From an uncultured Synergistaceae bacterium (GTDB taxonomy: Bacteria > Synergistota > Synergistia > Synergistales > Aminobacteriaceae), in assembly GCA_937870605.1 (NCBI GenBank), contig CALMZW010000385.1, positions 1-8,566 on the forward strand: 8,566 nt of DNA. The letters are read 5' to 3'. The notes under the pieces are model-generated. The model had not been told where the DNA came from and did not search any database. It saw only the letters and a list, made by a program, of their open reading frames with translations. The first letter of the stretch is position 1; every line of letters begins with the position of its first letter. This document shows, in pieces, positions 1 to 7,010 of this stretch. The position numbers and the translations under genes were made by a program.

Positions 1-33
1 CCCTCCCAGAGACATGGAGGGCAGGGAGGCAGT

Positions 34-921
34 ATGTATTTTCTCGGAATTCTCATGAGCATCGTAACGGCCTGCTGCTGGGCCGCGTCTCCCATCCTGC
101 TGAAGCGCGGCATGGGCGGTTTGTCGTTTCTCGAAGTGAACGCGATCCGTTCGTTCGGATCGTTCGGGGTTCTCCTGTCGATCGGGCTCATGACCGATCC
201 GGGGGCGCTCGTCTGGAACGCTCCGGGAGTGTTGTTCCTCGTCATCCTCGCGAATACGCTCTTCGGCAACATCCTGGGCGACATCCTCTACTTCGCCGCC
301 ATACGGCATCTGGGCGTCAGCCGCGCCGTTCCCATAACGAGCGCCTACCCGCTCATCGTCACGGCCGTTTCGGCGTTCTTCTTCGGCGAGAGCATTACAT
401 GGAACATCATTCTGGGAACGGTCCTCGTCATCCTCGGCGTCGTGCTGCTGCGTTTCGAGGTTCGAGGGGCGGACCGTCCCGCGATGGCGGCGAGGGGCTT
501 CCTGTGCGCGCTCGGCGCCGCGCTTGCGTGGGGACTGACGGTTCCCCTCACGAAGTACCTTCTCCTGAAGGGCGTGCCGGGAATCACCATCGCGTTCTGG
601 AGGTCGATCTTCCTCATCGGATGCACGTGGACGCACTGGGCGGTCGGGACGAGGGGGGAGAACCGATCGCGGATCAAAGACGTTTCGCGGCGTTCGTGGA
701 TCGCCATTATGGGCGCGGGGGCGTTCGGACTTGGGATCGGCGTGTATACCTTCACGTGGGCGCTCACCCTGATCCCGCTCTCCATCGTGACGCCGATCAC
801 GGGAGCGAGCCCGCTCCTTACGGCGCTCTTCGGCATCTTCGTCATGCACGAACGTTCGACGGCCGCGCAGTGGACGGGGATCGCCCTCATCGTCGCGGGG
901 TCCCTCGCCGTGAGTCTGTAG
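34..921 (+). CDS. DMT superfamily (EamA-type) transporter
   Basis: A 295-residue, strongly hydrophobic inner-membrane protein with the two-fold internal repeat of EamA/DMT transporters. The two repeats end in matching segments: VPITSAYPLIVTAVSAFFFGE at about residues 99-119, and VTPITGASPLLTALFG in the second half, each followed by a charged residue (E or HER) and a final hydrophobic helix. Ten transmembrane helices are expected, and the length fits the family (about 280-310). Such proteins export or import metabolites, amino acids or drugs; no substrate can be assigned here. The ATG is preceded by AGGGAGG at 23-29 with a 4-nt gap, which supports this start. The gene is convergent with the sugar operon and its last 35 bp overlap the end of the HhH gene. 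It is probably not part of that operon. Family assignment is sure; function is open. Confidence 0.9.
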   Translation: MYFLGILMSIVTACCWAASPILLKRGMGGLSFLEVNAIRSFGSFGVLLSIGLMTDPGALVWNAPGVLFLVILANTLFGNILGDILYFAAIRHLGVSRAVPITSAYPLIVTAVSAFFFGESITWNIILGTVLVILGVVLLRFEVRGADRPAMAARGFLCALGAALAWGLTVPLTKYLLLKGVPGITIAFWRSIFLIGCTWTHWAVGTRGENRSRIKDVSRRSWIAIMGAGAFGLGIGVYTFTWALTLIPLSIVTPITGASPLLTALFGIFVMHERSTAAQWTGIALIVAGSLAVSL

Positions 922-1207
922 GGGGCCGCAGCGTCCGCTTGCGTTCCTCCGTGAACGCGTACCACGGGCGCGGCTCCTCGCCGTCCATGAAGCGGACGAT
1001 GGAGATGAACGTGTCCAGAACGCACGGATCCTGACGACTTCCCGTCCTGTCGCACAGACGTTCGTAGAGTTCGTAGGGGGAACGGCCGCGAAGTTGTCCG
1101 GGCTCGTCGATTCCGATCAGTCGCAGGTCGGCGGCCATGGCCTTTCCGATGTTCGGCAGATCCGTGAGCGATACGACGGATTCCCGCTTCACCTTTGCCG
1201 GGTTCAC
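887..1207 (-). CDS. Small helix-hairpin-helix protein (Cdd1-like)
   Basis: A 106-residue protein matching the small Cdd1 / 'pathogenicity locus' helix-hairpin-helix family. The HhH core is LTDLPNIGKAMAADLRLIGI near residues 15-34, followed by a RSPYELYERLC segment, RQDPCVLDTF, and a W-containing C-terminal part ending FTEERKR. HhH motifs of this kind usually bind DNA backbone non-specifically, but no function is established for this family. I start it at GTG 1207 because the GTG overlaps the kinase TGA (GTGA) and GGGAGGG lies 6 nt upstream. A longer reading from 1240 would only add 11 residues out of the kinase tail. It is the last gene of the operon and its 3' end runs 35 bp into the convergent transporter gene. 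The basic C-terminal tail is encoded partly in that overlap. Why a DNA-binding-type protein is coupled to a sugar kinase is unclear. Confidence 0.82.
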   Translation of the reverse strand: MNPAKVKRESVVSLTDLPNIGKAMAADLRLIGIDEPGQLRGRSPYELYERLCDRTGSRQDPCVLDTFISIVRFMDGEEPRPWYAFTEERKRTLRPPTDSRRGTPRR

Positions 1208-2658
1208 AGCGATCCCTCCCGTTGGAACATCATGTCGCACAGTGCGTCGAAACGCCTTCGGTACGGTTCATACGCTTCGCGCCGCTCCCGGTCCGGTTCG
1301 ACGATTTTCAGCCGTTCGAGGTGCTCCGCTATTCCGGGCAGACGTTCCATGATGTCGAGCGGCGTGTCGGCGGTCCGCGCGACGAGCGCGTCGCCGAACG
1401 AGGCGTCGGTCTCCGGATGCAGGCGCAGGCGCTTTCCCGTGATGTCGGCGATCAGACGCATGAATTCCCCTGAATGGGCGAGTCCTCCGCCTATTTCGAG
1501 CGTGTCCGGCGTCGGAGTGAACCGTTCGATCTTCCCCAGAATCATCGCCAGTTCGTAGCCCAGCGCCTCCCGCGCGGCCCACGCGAGGTCTCCGGGCTCG
1601 GTCCTGCCGGTCAGCCCCGTGATGGTGCATGTCGCTTGCGGTTCGTGGAACGGTGTGCGCGCTCCTTCGGCGTAGGGAAGCAGAACGACGCCGGTCGGCC
1701 CGGTTCGCGGTTCGGGGTTCGCGATTCCGGTGAAGCGGCCGATCCATTCGAGGAGTTTCGCGCCCGACGATGTCGCCGCGCCGACGCGCCAGGTCCCGGG
1801 CACGAGCGACATTCCGGCGACGAAGCCGGGAACGCGCACGGGGCGGTCGGTCGTGAGAAGCGTCGAGACGGTGGAGCCGAACGAGACGGTCATGTTGCCG
1901 GGGCGAAACGCCCAGGACGCCATGACCTCCGCGTTGATGTCGCATCCGCCGGTCATGACGGACGCCCCCTCTGGAAGTCCCGTTGCTTCGGCGGCCGCCT
2001 TCGTCACGGCGCCGAGCCGGTCGAGCGGCCACGCGAACGGTGGAATGCATTCCGGGTCGAGTCCGGTTTCCGTGAGGATTCCGTCGGGGCGCGCGCAATC
2101 GGGAAGGTCCACGAGGCCGGTTCCCGCGGCGCTCGGGTAATCCCATCGCGCGACGCCGGTGAGCCAGGCCGTCACGAAGTTGTTGCTCTCGAGGAAGCAC
2201 CGGGTCCGCGCGTAGATGTCGGGACATTCCTCCTTGAGCCACAGGATCTTCGGGATGATGGAGTGCGTCGTGAACGGACCGCCGAGGCGTTCGGCGAGCC
2301 GGTCGGGGCCGATGGCGCGGTTGAGGCGCGCGGCCTGGTTCGCCGAACGGCGGTCGATGCCGTAGAGGATGGCGTTGTAGACGGGACGGAACTCCGCGTC
2401 GACGGGGACGAAGGTGCCGCACAGGGAGCTGACGCACAGCGAGCGGACATCCGCGAGCGCGATGCGCGACGCGAGATCGCGACACAACTCGACGACGCCG
2501 TTCCGCCAGGTTTCGGTCGGGGCGACCTCGTACCAGTCTTCCTTCGGCCGGAGCACGCGGCTCGGGATGCGGGCCTGCGCGCGAACCCTCCCCTCACGGT
2601 CGATGACGGTCGCTTTCAGCGATGATGTCCCCATGTCGATGCCGAGATACAGTTCCAT
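1204..2658 (-). CDS. FGGY-family carbohydrate kinase
   Basis: A 484-residue cytoplasmic sugar or polyol kinase, expected to use ATP to phosphorylate the compound imported by the adjacent ABC transporter. The N-terminal phosphate-1 loop is GIDMGTSSLKA (residues 6-16). YGIDRR (99-104) corresponds to the substrate-binding D-x-R region, and KILWLKEECP (137-146) is the usual K..WL..E.P block. The likely catalytic Asp is D240 in GGCD (237-240). The C-terminal domain has LLPYAEGARTP (326-336) and the second FGGY signature, LEIGGGLAHS (387-396). Length is typical (about 480-520). The start is ATG 2658, preceded by AAAGGAG with a 10-nt gap; upstream in-frame TTG codons have no support. The gene follows the binding-protein gene after a 70-bp spacer with a hairpin and overlaps the HhH gene by 4 bp. 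Xylulokinase, erythritol/ribitol kinase and LsrK are all members of this family, so the substrate is undetermined. Confidence 0.93.
   Translation of the reverse strand: MELYLGIDMGTSSLKATVIDREGRVRAQARIPSRVLRPKEDWYEVAPTETWRNGVVELCRDLASRIALADVRSLCVSSLCGTFVPVDAEFRPVYNAILYGIDRRSANQAARLNRAIGPDRLAERLGGPFTTHSIIPKILWLKEECPDIYARTRCFLESNNFVTAWLTGVARWDYPSAAGTGLVDLPDCARPDGILTETGLDPECIPPFAWPLDRLGAVTKAAAEATGLPEGASVMTGGCDINAEVMASWAFRPGNMTVSFGSTVSTLLTTDRPVRVPGFVAGMSLVPGTWRVGAATSSGAKLLEWIGRFTGIANPEPRTGPTGVVLLPYAEGARTPFHEPQATCTITGLTGRTEPGDLAWAAREALGYELAMILGKIERFTPTPDTLEIGGGLAHSGEFMRLIADITGKRLRLHPETDASFGDALVARTADTPLDIMERLPGIAEHLERLKIVEPDRERREAYEPYRRRFDALCDMMFQREGSL
1214..1220 (-). promoter_or_regulatory. Ribosome binding site deciding GTG start of HhH gene
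   Basis: GGGAGGG read on the minus strand, 6 nt before the GTG at 1207. It lies inside the kinase coding sequence and fixes the GTG that overlaps the kinase stop codon as the start. Confidence 0.7.
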
Positions 2659-2689
2659 CTGCGCTCGTCTCCTTTCCCGAACATGCAAA

Positions 2690-2715
2690 GGGGCCGGACC
2701 GACCGGCCCGGCCCC
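2690..2715 (-). terminator. GC-rich hairpin after binding-protein gene (weak terminator or mRNA-stabilising stem)
   Basis: An 8-bp perfect stem (GGGGCCGG at 2690-2697 with CCGGCCCC at 2708-2715, 10-nt loop), with an alternative 7-bp stem (2691-2697 with 2703-2709). On the transcribed strand it is followed by only three T residues, so it is more likely an attenuator or 3'-end protecting stem than a full terminator. It sits between the stop of the binding-protein gene (2729) and the kinase start (2658), where partial termination would lower kinase relative to binding protein. Confidence 0.5.
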
Positions 2716-2728
2716 TGTTCCTCACATC

Positions 2729-3658
2729 TTACTTGGGCAGATTGTTCTTGTCGATGAGCGGGGCGTCCATGTAGATGATCTTTCGGCCGCCGGTCGCATC
2801 GTCGGCGGTCTTTCCGTTGACGGCCATCGACTCGACGATCGACGCGGCCTTCGCGGCCATGTCCTCGAAGGGCTGCGAGACGGTGGCGGCCATGTTGCCG
2901 GTCCCGATCCGCCGGAAGGTCTCCTGGTTGCCGTCGACGCCGACGACGACGACGTTGCCCATCTTATGCTCGGCGAGGACGTCGGCAGCCGCGTAGCCGA
3001 GCTGGTCGAACGCGCACCAGACGCCGTTGATCTGATCGCCGAAACGGGTGGCGTAGGTTTCCATCGCGGAGCGCGTGTCGTCCATGAACCGCTTGGAAGC
3101 CACGACGCTGTACTCCGCGAGGACCTTGATGTTCGGGTATTCCGTGAGGACCGCGTCGAAGACCTTGCCGCGGCGCCGCGTCCCGTAGTGCTTCTCGAAC
3201 TTGATGACGATGATGTTGCCCTTGCCGCCGAGCGAATCCATGAGGTAGGTCGACGCCTTCGCGCCCATCGCGAAATTGTCCGACGTGATGTCGCATACCA
3301 CGCCGTCGACGTAGCCCGAATCGATGGTGATGACCGGGATCTTCGCGCCGAGGAGCTTGTCGAGCGCGGGCCGGATCTCCTGCGGGTGCGCCATCGCGAG
3401 GACGACCGCGTCGACCTTCATCTGGAACAGGTTCTCGAGCTGGTTCGACTGCGTTTCGATGGAGCCCTGGGAGTTGAGCATCTTGACGTCCCACTTCTTG
3501 TCCTTCGCGATCTTCTCGAACGCGTTCGCCACCCGGGCCTGAGACTCCGCCGAGAAATTCGTGGCGATGAAGCCCACCTTGATCTCCTTCGCCGCCGCCA
3601 TTCCCGCCGCGCCGCACAGAAGCGCCGCGGCCGCCGCTATTGCCGCAAACCGTTTCAC
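2729..3658 (-). CDS. Periplasmic sugar-binding protein of ABC transporter (ribose-type, Peripla_BP_4)
   Basis: A 309-residue solute-binding protein. Residues 1 to about 23 form a type I signal peptide: MKRF, then an Ala/Leu-rich core, then GMAAA before KEIKVGFI. The single Cys in the core is preceded by ALL, which is not a lipobox, so the mature protein should be soluble in the periplasm. The mature part opens with the KVGFIATNFSAESQARV strand-helix unit typical of RbsB-like proteins. It continues with a Q..QI.NL-like block (QSNQLENLFQMKVDAVVLA), PVITIDSGY, and a VVGVDGNQETFRRIGTG segment near the hinge. It delivers ligand to the permease. The start is GTG 3658: it gives a clean signal peptide and has AAAGGGAGGGG upstream. 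An upstream in-frame start would add 15 basic residues and has no support. Hairpin-containing spacers flank it on both sides, consistent with independent control of its abundance. Ligand unknown. Confidence 0.92.
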   Translation of the reverse strand: MKRFAAIAAAAALLCGAAGMAAAKEIKVGFIATNFSAESQARVANAFEKIAKDKKWDVKMLNSQGSIETQSNQLENLFQMKVDAVVLAMAHPQEIRPALDKLLGAKIPVITIDSGYVDGVVCDITSDNFAMGAKASTYLMDSLGGKGNIIVIKFEKHYGTRRRGKVFDAVLTEYPNIKVLAEYSVVASKRFMDDTRSAMETYATRFGDQINGVWCAFDQLGYAAADVLAEHKMGNVVVVGVDGNQETFRRIGTGNMAATVSQPFEDMAAKAASIVESMAVNGKTADDATGGRKIIYMDAPLIDKNNLPK

Positions 3659-3665
3659 CGTACAA

Positions 3666-3676
3666 CCCCTCCCTTT
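3666..3676 (-). promoter_or_regulatory. Ribosome binding site deciding GTG start of binding-protein gene
   Basis: AAAGGGAGGGG on the minus strand, 7 nt before GTG 3658 (core GGGAGG about 9 nt away). It is one of the strongest Shine-Dalgarno sequences in the operon, as expected for an abundant periplasmic protein, and supports the GTG start. Confidence 0.65.
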
Positions 3677-3694
3677 GTTTGAGGTGCGTTTGAA

Positions 3695-3715
3695 GCGCCG
3701 CACCGGGTGCGGCGC
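3695..3715 (-). repeat. Strong intergenic hairpin between permease and binding-protein genes
   Basis: A perfect 9-bp GC stem (GCGCCGCAC at 3695-3703 with GTGCGGCGC at 3707-3715) and a 3-nt loop, about 20 nt upstream of the binding-protein Shine-Dalgarno. On the transcribed strand only TT follows, so it is not a standard intrinsic terminator. It is more likely an RNA-processing or 5'-stabilising stem. Two further self-complementary GC elements lie just upstream in the transcript: CCCGCGCGGG at 3732-3741 and AGCGCT-CCG-AGCGCT at 3745-3759 over the permease stop. Confidence 0.5.
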
Positions 3716-3742
3716 GAAAAGCCGTTTCTTTCCCGCGCGGGG

Positions 3743-4717
3743 CTAGCGCTCCGAGCGCTTCGTCTGCCAGGACGTCAGCGCCACGGACAGGATGATGATG
3801 ATTCCCTTCGTGATGTCCTGCATGTAGTAGGGCGACCCGGCGAGCGTCATGCCGTTGTTGATGATTCCGATCATGAGCGAACCGATGAACGTTCCGAACG
3901 GATTCGCGCGCCCCATGCTCAGGACGGTCATTCCGAGAAGCGCCGACGCGAAGCCGTCCATCATGAAGCCGGCCGCGCCCTCGGGGTTCGCGGACCCGAG
4001 ACGGGCGGTGAGCAGGATGCCCGTGAAGGCCGCGGCGAGTCCGGAGAGCGTGAGCGCGAGAATCTTGTAGCGATCGGTGTTGACGCCCGCGAGACGGGCC
4101 GCCGCCGGGTTCGCGCCCGTCGCCTGCATGTACTTGCCCGGGCGCGTACAGGAAATCATCACCTGCGCCGCGACGACGACCACGAACATGATGAACACGA
4201 GCGCGGGAACCGGTCCGACGTTTCCCCTCCCGAGAAGCAGGAAGGACTCGGGGAGCTTGCCGTAAAAGGAGACGCCCTTGGTGTACATGTAGATCAGTCC
4301 GCCGGCGATGATTCCCGACGCCAGCGTCGTGATCAGCGACGGGATGCCGACCTTCGTCACGAGGAGCCCGGCTCCGACGCCGAAGAGGACGCCGACCGAG
4401 AGCGCGATGAGCGACGCCGCGAACGGGTGCATGCCGCCGAAGATCAGCCCCGCGACGATGGCGCCCGCGAGGCTGGCGACGTTCGGAAAGGCCAGGTCCA
4501 GCTCGCCGACGATGAGGCACATCGTGAACCCTTCCGATATGATGGCGAGCAGCGCGATCTGCCGCAGGATGTTGAGGACGTTCTGCCCCTCGATAAAGCC
4601 CGGAACCGTGACGGAGAGCCATGCGACGATGGCCGCCAGCGCCATGATGGTCCCGAAGCGCATCAGGATGTTGTGTCCGCCTTCATGCTTTCGAAGCGTT
4701 CCGTTTTCATCGCTCAT
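3743..4717 (-). CDS. Sugar ABC transporter permease (RbsC-like, BPD_transp_2)
   Basis: A 324-residue inner-membrane permease that forms the translocation channel, probably as a homodimer since only one permease gene is present. The hydrophilic N-terminus (MSDENGTLRKHEGG) leads into about eight to ten hydrophobic segments. Family landmarks are the GEGL-like GELDLAFPNVASLAG segment, VTKVGIPSLITTLAS, and the coupling-helix region TGANPAAARLAGVNTDRYK, which contacts the ATPase. The C-terminal block includes GRANPFGTFIGSLMIGIINN. Length matches RbsC/XylH-type permeases (about 320-340). The start is ATG 4717: it overlaps the ATPase TGA (ATGA) and GGGGGAG lies 8 nt upstream. A 20-residue upstream extension would come from the ATPase tail and is rejected. 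An 84-bp spacer with several hairpins separates it from the binding-protein gene. Confidence 0.92.
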   Translation of the reverse strand: MSDENGTLRKHEGGHNILMRFGTIMALAAIVAWLSVTVPGFIEGQNVLNILRQIALLAIISEGFTMCLIVGELDLAFPNVASLAGAIVAGLIFGGMHPFAASLIALSVGVLFGVGAGLLVTKVGIPSLITTLASGIIAGGLIYMYTKGVSFYGKLPESFLLLGRGNVGPVPALVFIMFVVVVAAQVMISCTRPGKYMQATGANPAAARLAGVNTDRYKILALTLSGLAAAFTGILLTARLGSANPEGAAGFMMDGFASALLGMTVLSMGRANPFGTFIGSLMIGIINNGMTLAGSPYYMQDITKGIIIILSVALTSWQTKRSER

Positions 4718-6204
4718 GCCGTTTTCTCCCCCATCATCATTCCCAGAACGCCGTCGGGATTGAACGGAGGGACGCATTCACCGACGATCTTCCGGTCTTT
4801 CATCACGTACAGCCGGTCCGCGATGGCCAGCAGCTCGCGCAGATCCGAGCTGATGAACCACACGGCCGCTCCATCCTGCGCCAGATGTCCCATGATATCG
4901 TACAGCTCCCGCTTGGCGTCGACGTCGATTCCCTGGGTCGGCTCGTCGAAGATCCAGAGCGCCGCGGGAAGGCCGAACCACTTGCCGACCGACACCTTCT
5001 GCTGGTTTCCCCCGCTCAGCGTGGAGACGGACTGCGAGGGGGAGGCGACCTTGATCGAGAGGCGCTCGACGGCGGACCGGACCTGTCGGTCGGCGGCCCT
5101 CCAGCGCAGGAAGCCGATCGAGGACAACCCCTCCAGCTGGGGCAGGATCAGGTTTTCGTAGACGCTCATCTGCGTGAGCAGTCCGTGTTCCCTGCGATTC
5201 TCGGGGATCATGACCATGCCCTGCCGGATGGAGTCCTTCGGACTGTGCGACAGGAAGTCGCGTCCCTTGAGCCGGACGGTCCCCGCGTCACGGGAGCTTC
5301 CCGTGAAGAGCGCCTCGGCAAGCTCCGTGCGCCCCGCGCCGACGAGACCGGCGAAGCCCACGATCTCCCCGGAACGGATATTGAAGGAGATGTCGCGAAG
5401 CCGGTCCCGGGCGGAGGCGTATCCCTCCGCGGCGAAGACGATGTCCCCGGCCCGGCAGGGGAGTTTGGGGTACTGCTCTTTCATGTCGCGCGAAATCATA
5501 AGGCGGATCAGATCGGCCTCTTTCGTCGCGGCAGCGTCGACCGTCGCCACGTAGCGGCCGTTGCGCAGCACGGAGATACGGTCGCACAGCGACAGGACCT
5601 CTTCGAGGTGGTGGGAGATGTAGAGGATCGCGAGTCCCTTTTGCTTCAGGTCGCGCACGAGCGCGAACAGGATCTCGCACTCCCGGATGCTCAGGGGCGC
5701 GGTCGGCTCGTCGAAAATGATGATCTTGGGGTTCCGGAAGAGAACCTTCATGATCGTGAGCATTTCCTGCTGTCCGCTGGAAAGCGTGTGCGCGGGAGCG
5801 CCCATGTCGATGTCGAGCCCCCGGCCGTAGGTTTCGAGGAACTCCATTGCCGTCGCACGCATTTCGCGTTTTTTGAGAAACCCGGCGTACGTGGGTTCGA
5901 GGCCGAGGAAGAGGTTCTCCCAGCCGGTGAAGTGCGGCACGAGTTCGCGTTCCTGGTGGACGACGCCGACGAGTTCCGACGCGTCCTTCGGAGAGCCGAA
6001 GCGTCGCTCCCGTCCGTCGATGAGGAAGGATCCGGCGCTCGGCCGGTGAACCCCCGCGAGAATTTTGACGAGGGTGGATTTTCCCGCGCCGTTTTCTCCG
6101 ACGAGTCCGTGAATCTCTCCCGCCTCCGCGGACAGGCTGACGTCCTCCAGAGCCGTGACGCCGGGGAATGTCTTCGTCAGTCCGCGGATCTCGAGGACGC
6201 TCAT
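4714..6204 (-). CDS. Sugar ABC transporter ATP-binding protein with two NBDs (RbsA/XylG-like)
   Basis: A 496-residue cytoplasmic ATPase with two tandem nucleotide-binding domains that powers the adjacent permease. NBD1 has Walker A GENGAGKST (36-44), signature LSSGQ (141-145), Walker B IIIFDEP (161-167) and a switch His in YISHH (195-199). NBD2 has the degenerate Walker A GLVGAGRTE (286-294, Arg in place of the catalytic Lys), signature LSGGNQQ (396-402) and Walker B IFDEP (418-422). The asymmetry of a canonical first site and a degenerate second site is normal for this ribose-type family, as is the length of about 500. The start is ATG 6204, overlapping the TGA of the BtpA-family gene (ATGA). 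There is no good Shine-Dalgarno of its own, so translation probably depends on coupling. In-frame sequence further upstream is out-of-frame BtpA-gene DNA and was excluded. Confidence 0.95.
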   Translation of the reverse strand: MSVLEIRGLTKTFPGVTALEDVSLSAEAGEIHGLVGENGAGKSTLVKILAGVHRPSAGSFLIDGRERRFGSPKDASELVGVVHQERELVPHFTGWENLFLGLEPTYAGFLKKREMRATAMEFLETYGRGLDIDMGAPAHTLSSGQQEMLTIMKVLFRNPKIIIFDEPTAPLSIRECEILFALVRDLKQKGLAILYISHHLEEVLSLCDRISVLRNGRYVATVDAAATKEADLIRLMISRDMKEQYPKLPCRAGDIVFAAEGYASARDRLRDISFNIRSGEIVGFAGLVGAGRTELAEALFTGSSRDAGTVRLKGRDFLSHSPKDSIRQGMVMIPENRREHGLLTQMSVYENLILPQLEGLSSIGFLRWRAADRQVRSAVERLSIKVASPSQSVSTLSGGNQQKVSVGKWFGLPAALWIFDEPTQGIDVDAKRELYDIMGHLAQDGAAVWFISSDLRELLAIADRLYVMKDRKIVGECVPPFNPDGVLGMMMGEKTA

Positions 6205-7010
6205 TTGTACTGGGCTCGGACGTCCCTGGCGCGCGCGATGAACTCTTGGGCGCGGGCCGGATCCACGGGGTTGAACGTATTGCCGTCGACCTTGATGCTC
6301 GTTCCCATGATCACGCCGTCGGCCAGGGCGAGCATGCGCTCGACGTTGGACGTCCGGACTCCGGTGCCCGCGATGACGGCGACGCCTTCCGCCCCGGCGC
6401 GCGCGCTCTTCAGGTCGTCCTCGGCGATTTCGCTGCCTGCGGTGGTTCCGGCGAGGCAGACCGCGTCCGCGAGGCCGAACTTGACCGCGCCGCGCGCGAT
6501 ATCCTCGAGCTTCCGTCCGCCGAGGGGTTCCGTGTGGCCGGAGATGTTCGCGACGATCTTCATGGTTCCGTGGACCGACGACTTCAGGCGCAGGAGCTTT
6601 CCGGCGCACGGGTCGACGATGCCCCAGTCCCCGACGAAGACCCAGGAGAGGAAGATTCGCACGAAGTCGGCTTCGACGGCCGTCCCGACCGAAATCGCCG
6701 CCTCCGGGTCCGCGAGGACGGACAGGCCGAAGGGCTTGTCGCAGAGCTTCGACGCCTCGGCGATCAGCCGGGCCATCGCCGCGACGGTGACCGGAGCGAC
6801 GGTCGAGAGATACGGACGGTCGCCCTCGTTGCTGAACACCACGCCGTCGAAGCCCGCCTTCATGAGGGCTTCCGTGTCGCGCAGCGCTATGTCGCGCAGC
6901 GCCTTCATCCCGGTCGCCGGATTGTAGAGCGGGGAGCCGGGGAGCGGGGGAAAGTGAACCATGCCCAAAATGGGTTTGCGCGTGCCGAAGATACGTTCGA
7001 ATTCCGTCAT
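6201..7010 (-). CDS. BtpA/SgcQ family TIM-barrel protein
   Basis: A 269-residue protein of the BtpA family (COG0434). The opening motif is GMVHFPPLPGSP (16-27), a family hallmark. A GFDGVVFSNEGDRPY segment and VRIFLSWVFVGDWG follow, and near the C-terminus are VIAGTGVRTSNVERML and GTSIKVDGNTFNPVD. The alternating strand-helix pattern fits a TIM barrel, and the last two blocks resemble the phosphate-binding loops of barrels acting on sugar phosphates (inference). Cyanobacterial BtpA is linked to photosystem I stability, but E. coli SgcQ and many relatives lie in sugar operons with no assigned reaction. Here it is gene two of the operon and the only enzyme-like product besides the kinase. The start is ATG 7010, with GGAGG 10 nt upstream and ATGA overlap with the regulator stop. 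Family call is firm; catalytic role is open. Confidence 0.92.
   Translation of the reverse strand: MTEFERIFGTRKPILGMVHFPPLPGSPLYNPATGMKALRDIALRDTEALMKAGFDGVVFSNEGDRPYLSTVAPVTVAAMARLIAEASKLCDKPFGLSVLADPEAAISVGTAVEADFVRIFLSWVFVGDWGIVDPCAGKLLRLKSSVHGTMKIVANISGHTEPLGGRKLEDIARGAVKFGLADAVCLAGTTAGSEIAEDDLKSARAGAEGVAVIAGTGVRTSNVERMLALADGVIMGTSIKVDGNTFNPVDPARAQEFIARARDVRAQYK

Noticed and set aside
1474..2625. A 383-residue rightward frame opposite the kinase, and a 422-residue one at 2414-3682
   Set aside because: Both are antisense to well-supported genes and show only biased composition.
2964..4622. A 552-residue leftward frame overlapping permease and binding-protein genes
   Set aside because: It spans two real genes in a shifted frame and has Arg/His-rich sequence without any domain.
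3707..5161. A 484-residue rightward open reading frame opposite the permease
   Set aside because: Very rich in Arg, Asp, Glu and His with no domain pattern; antisense to a clear permease.
5320..5350. Degenerate second Walker A in the ATPase (GLVGAGRTE) as a sign of a broken gene
   Set aside because: This Arg-containing degenerate site is normal in the second domain of RbsA/XylG-type ATPases.
4714..6609. N-terminal 135-residue extension of the ATPase
   Set aside because: The extension lies in the BtpA-family gene in another frame and is Arg-rich nonsense; the family N-terminus begins at ATG 6204.
4885..6927. A 680-residue rightward open reading frame opposite the ATPase and BtpA-family genes
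   Set aside because: Charged, low-complexity composition with no recognisable domain; it is the antisense shadow of GC-rich coding DNA whose sense frame has clear Walker motifs.
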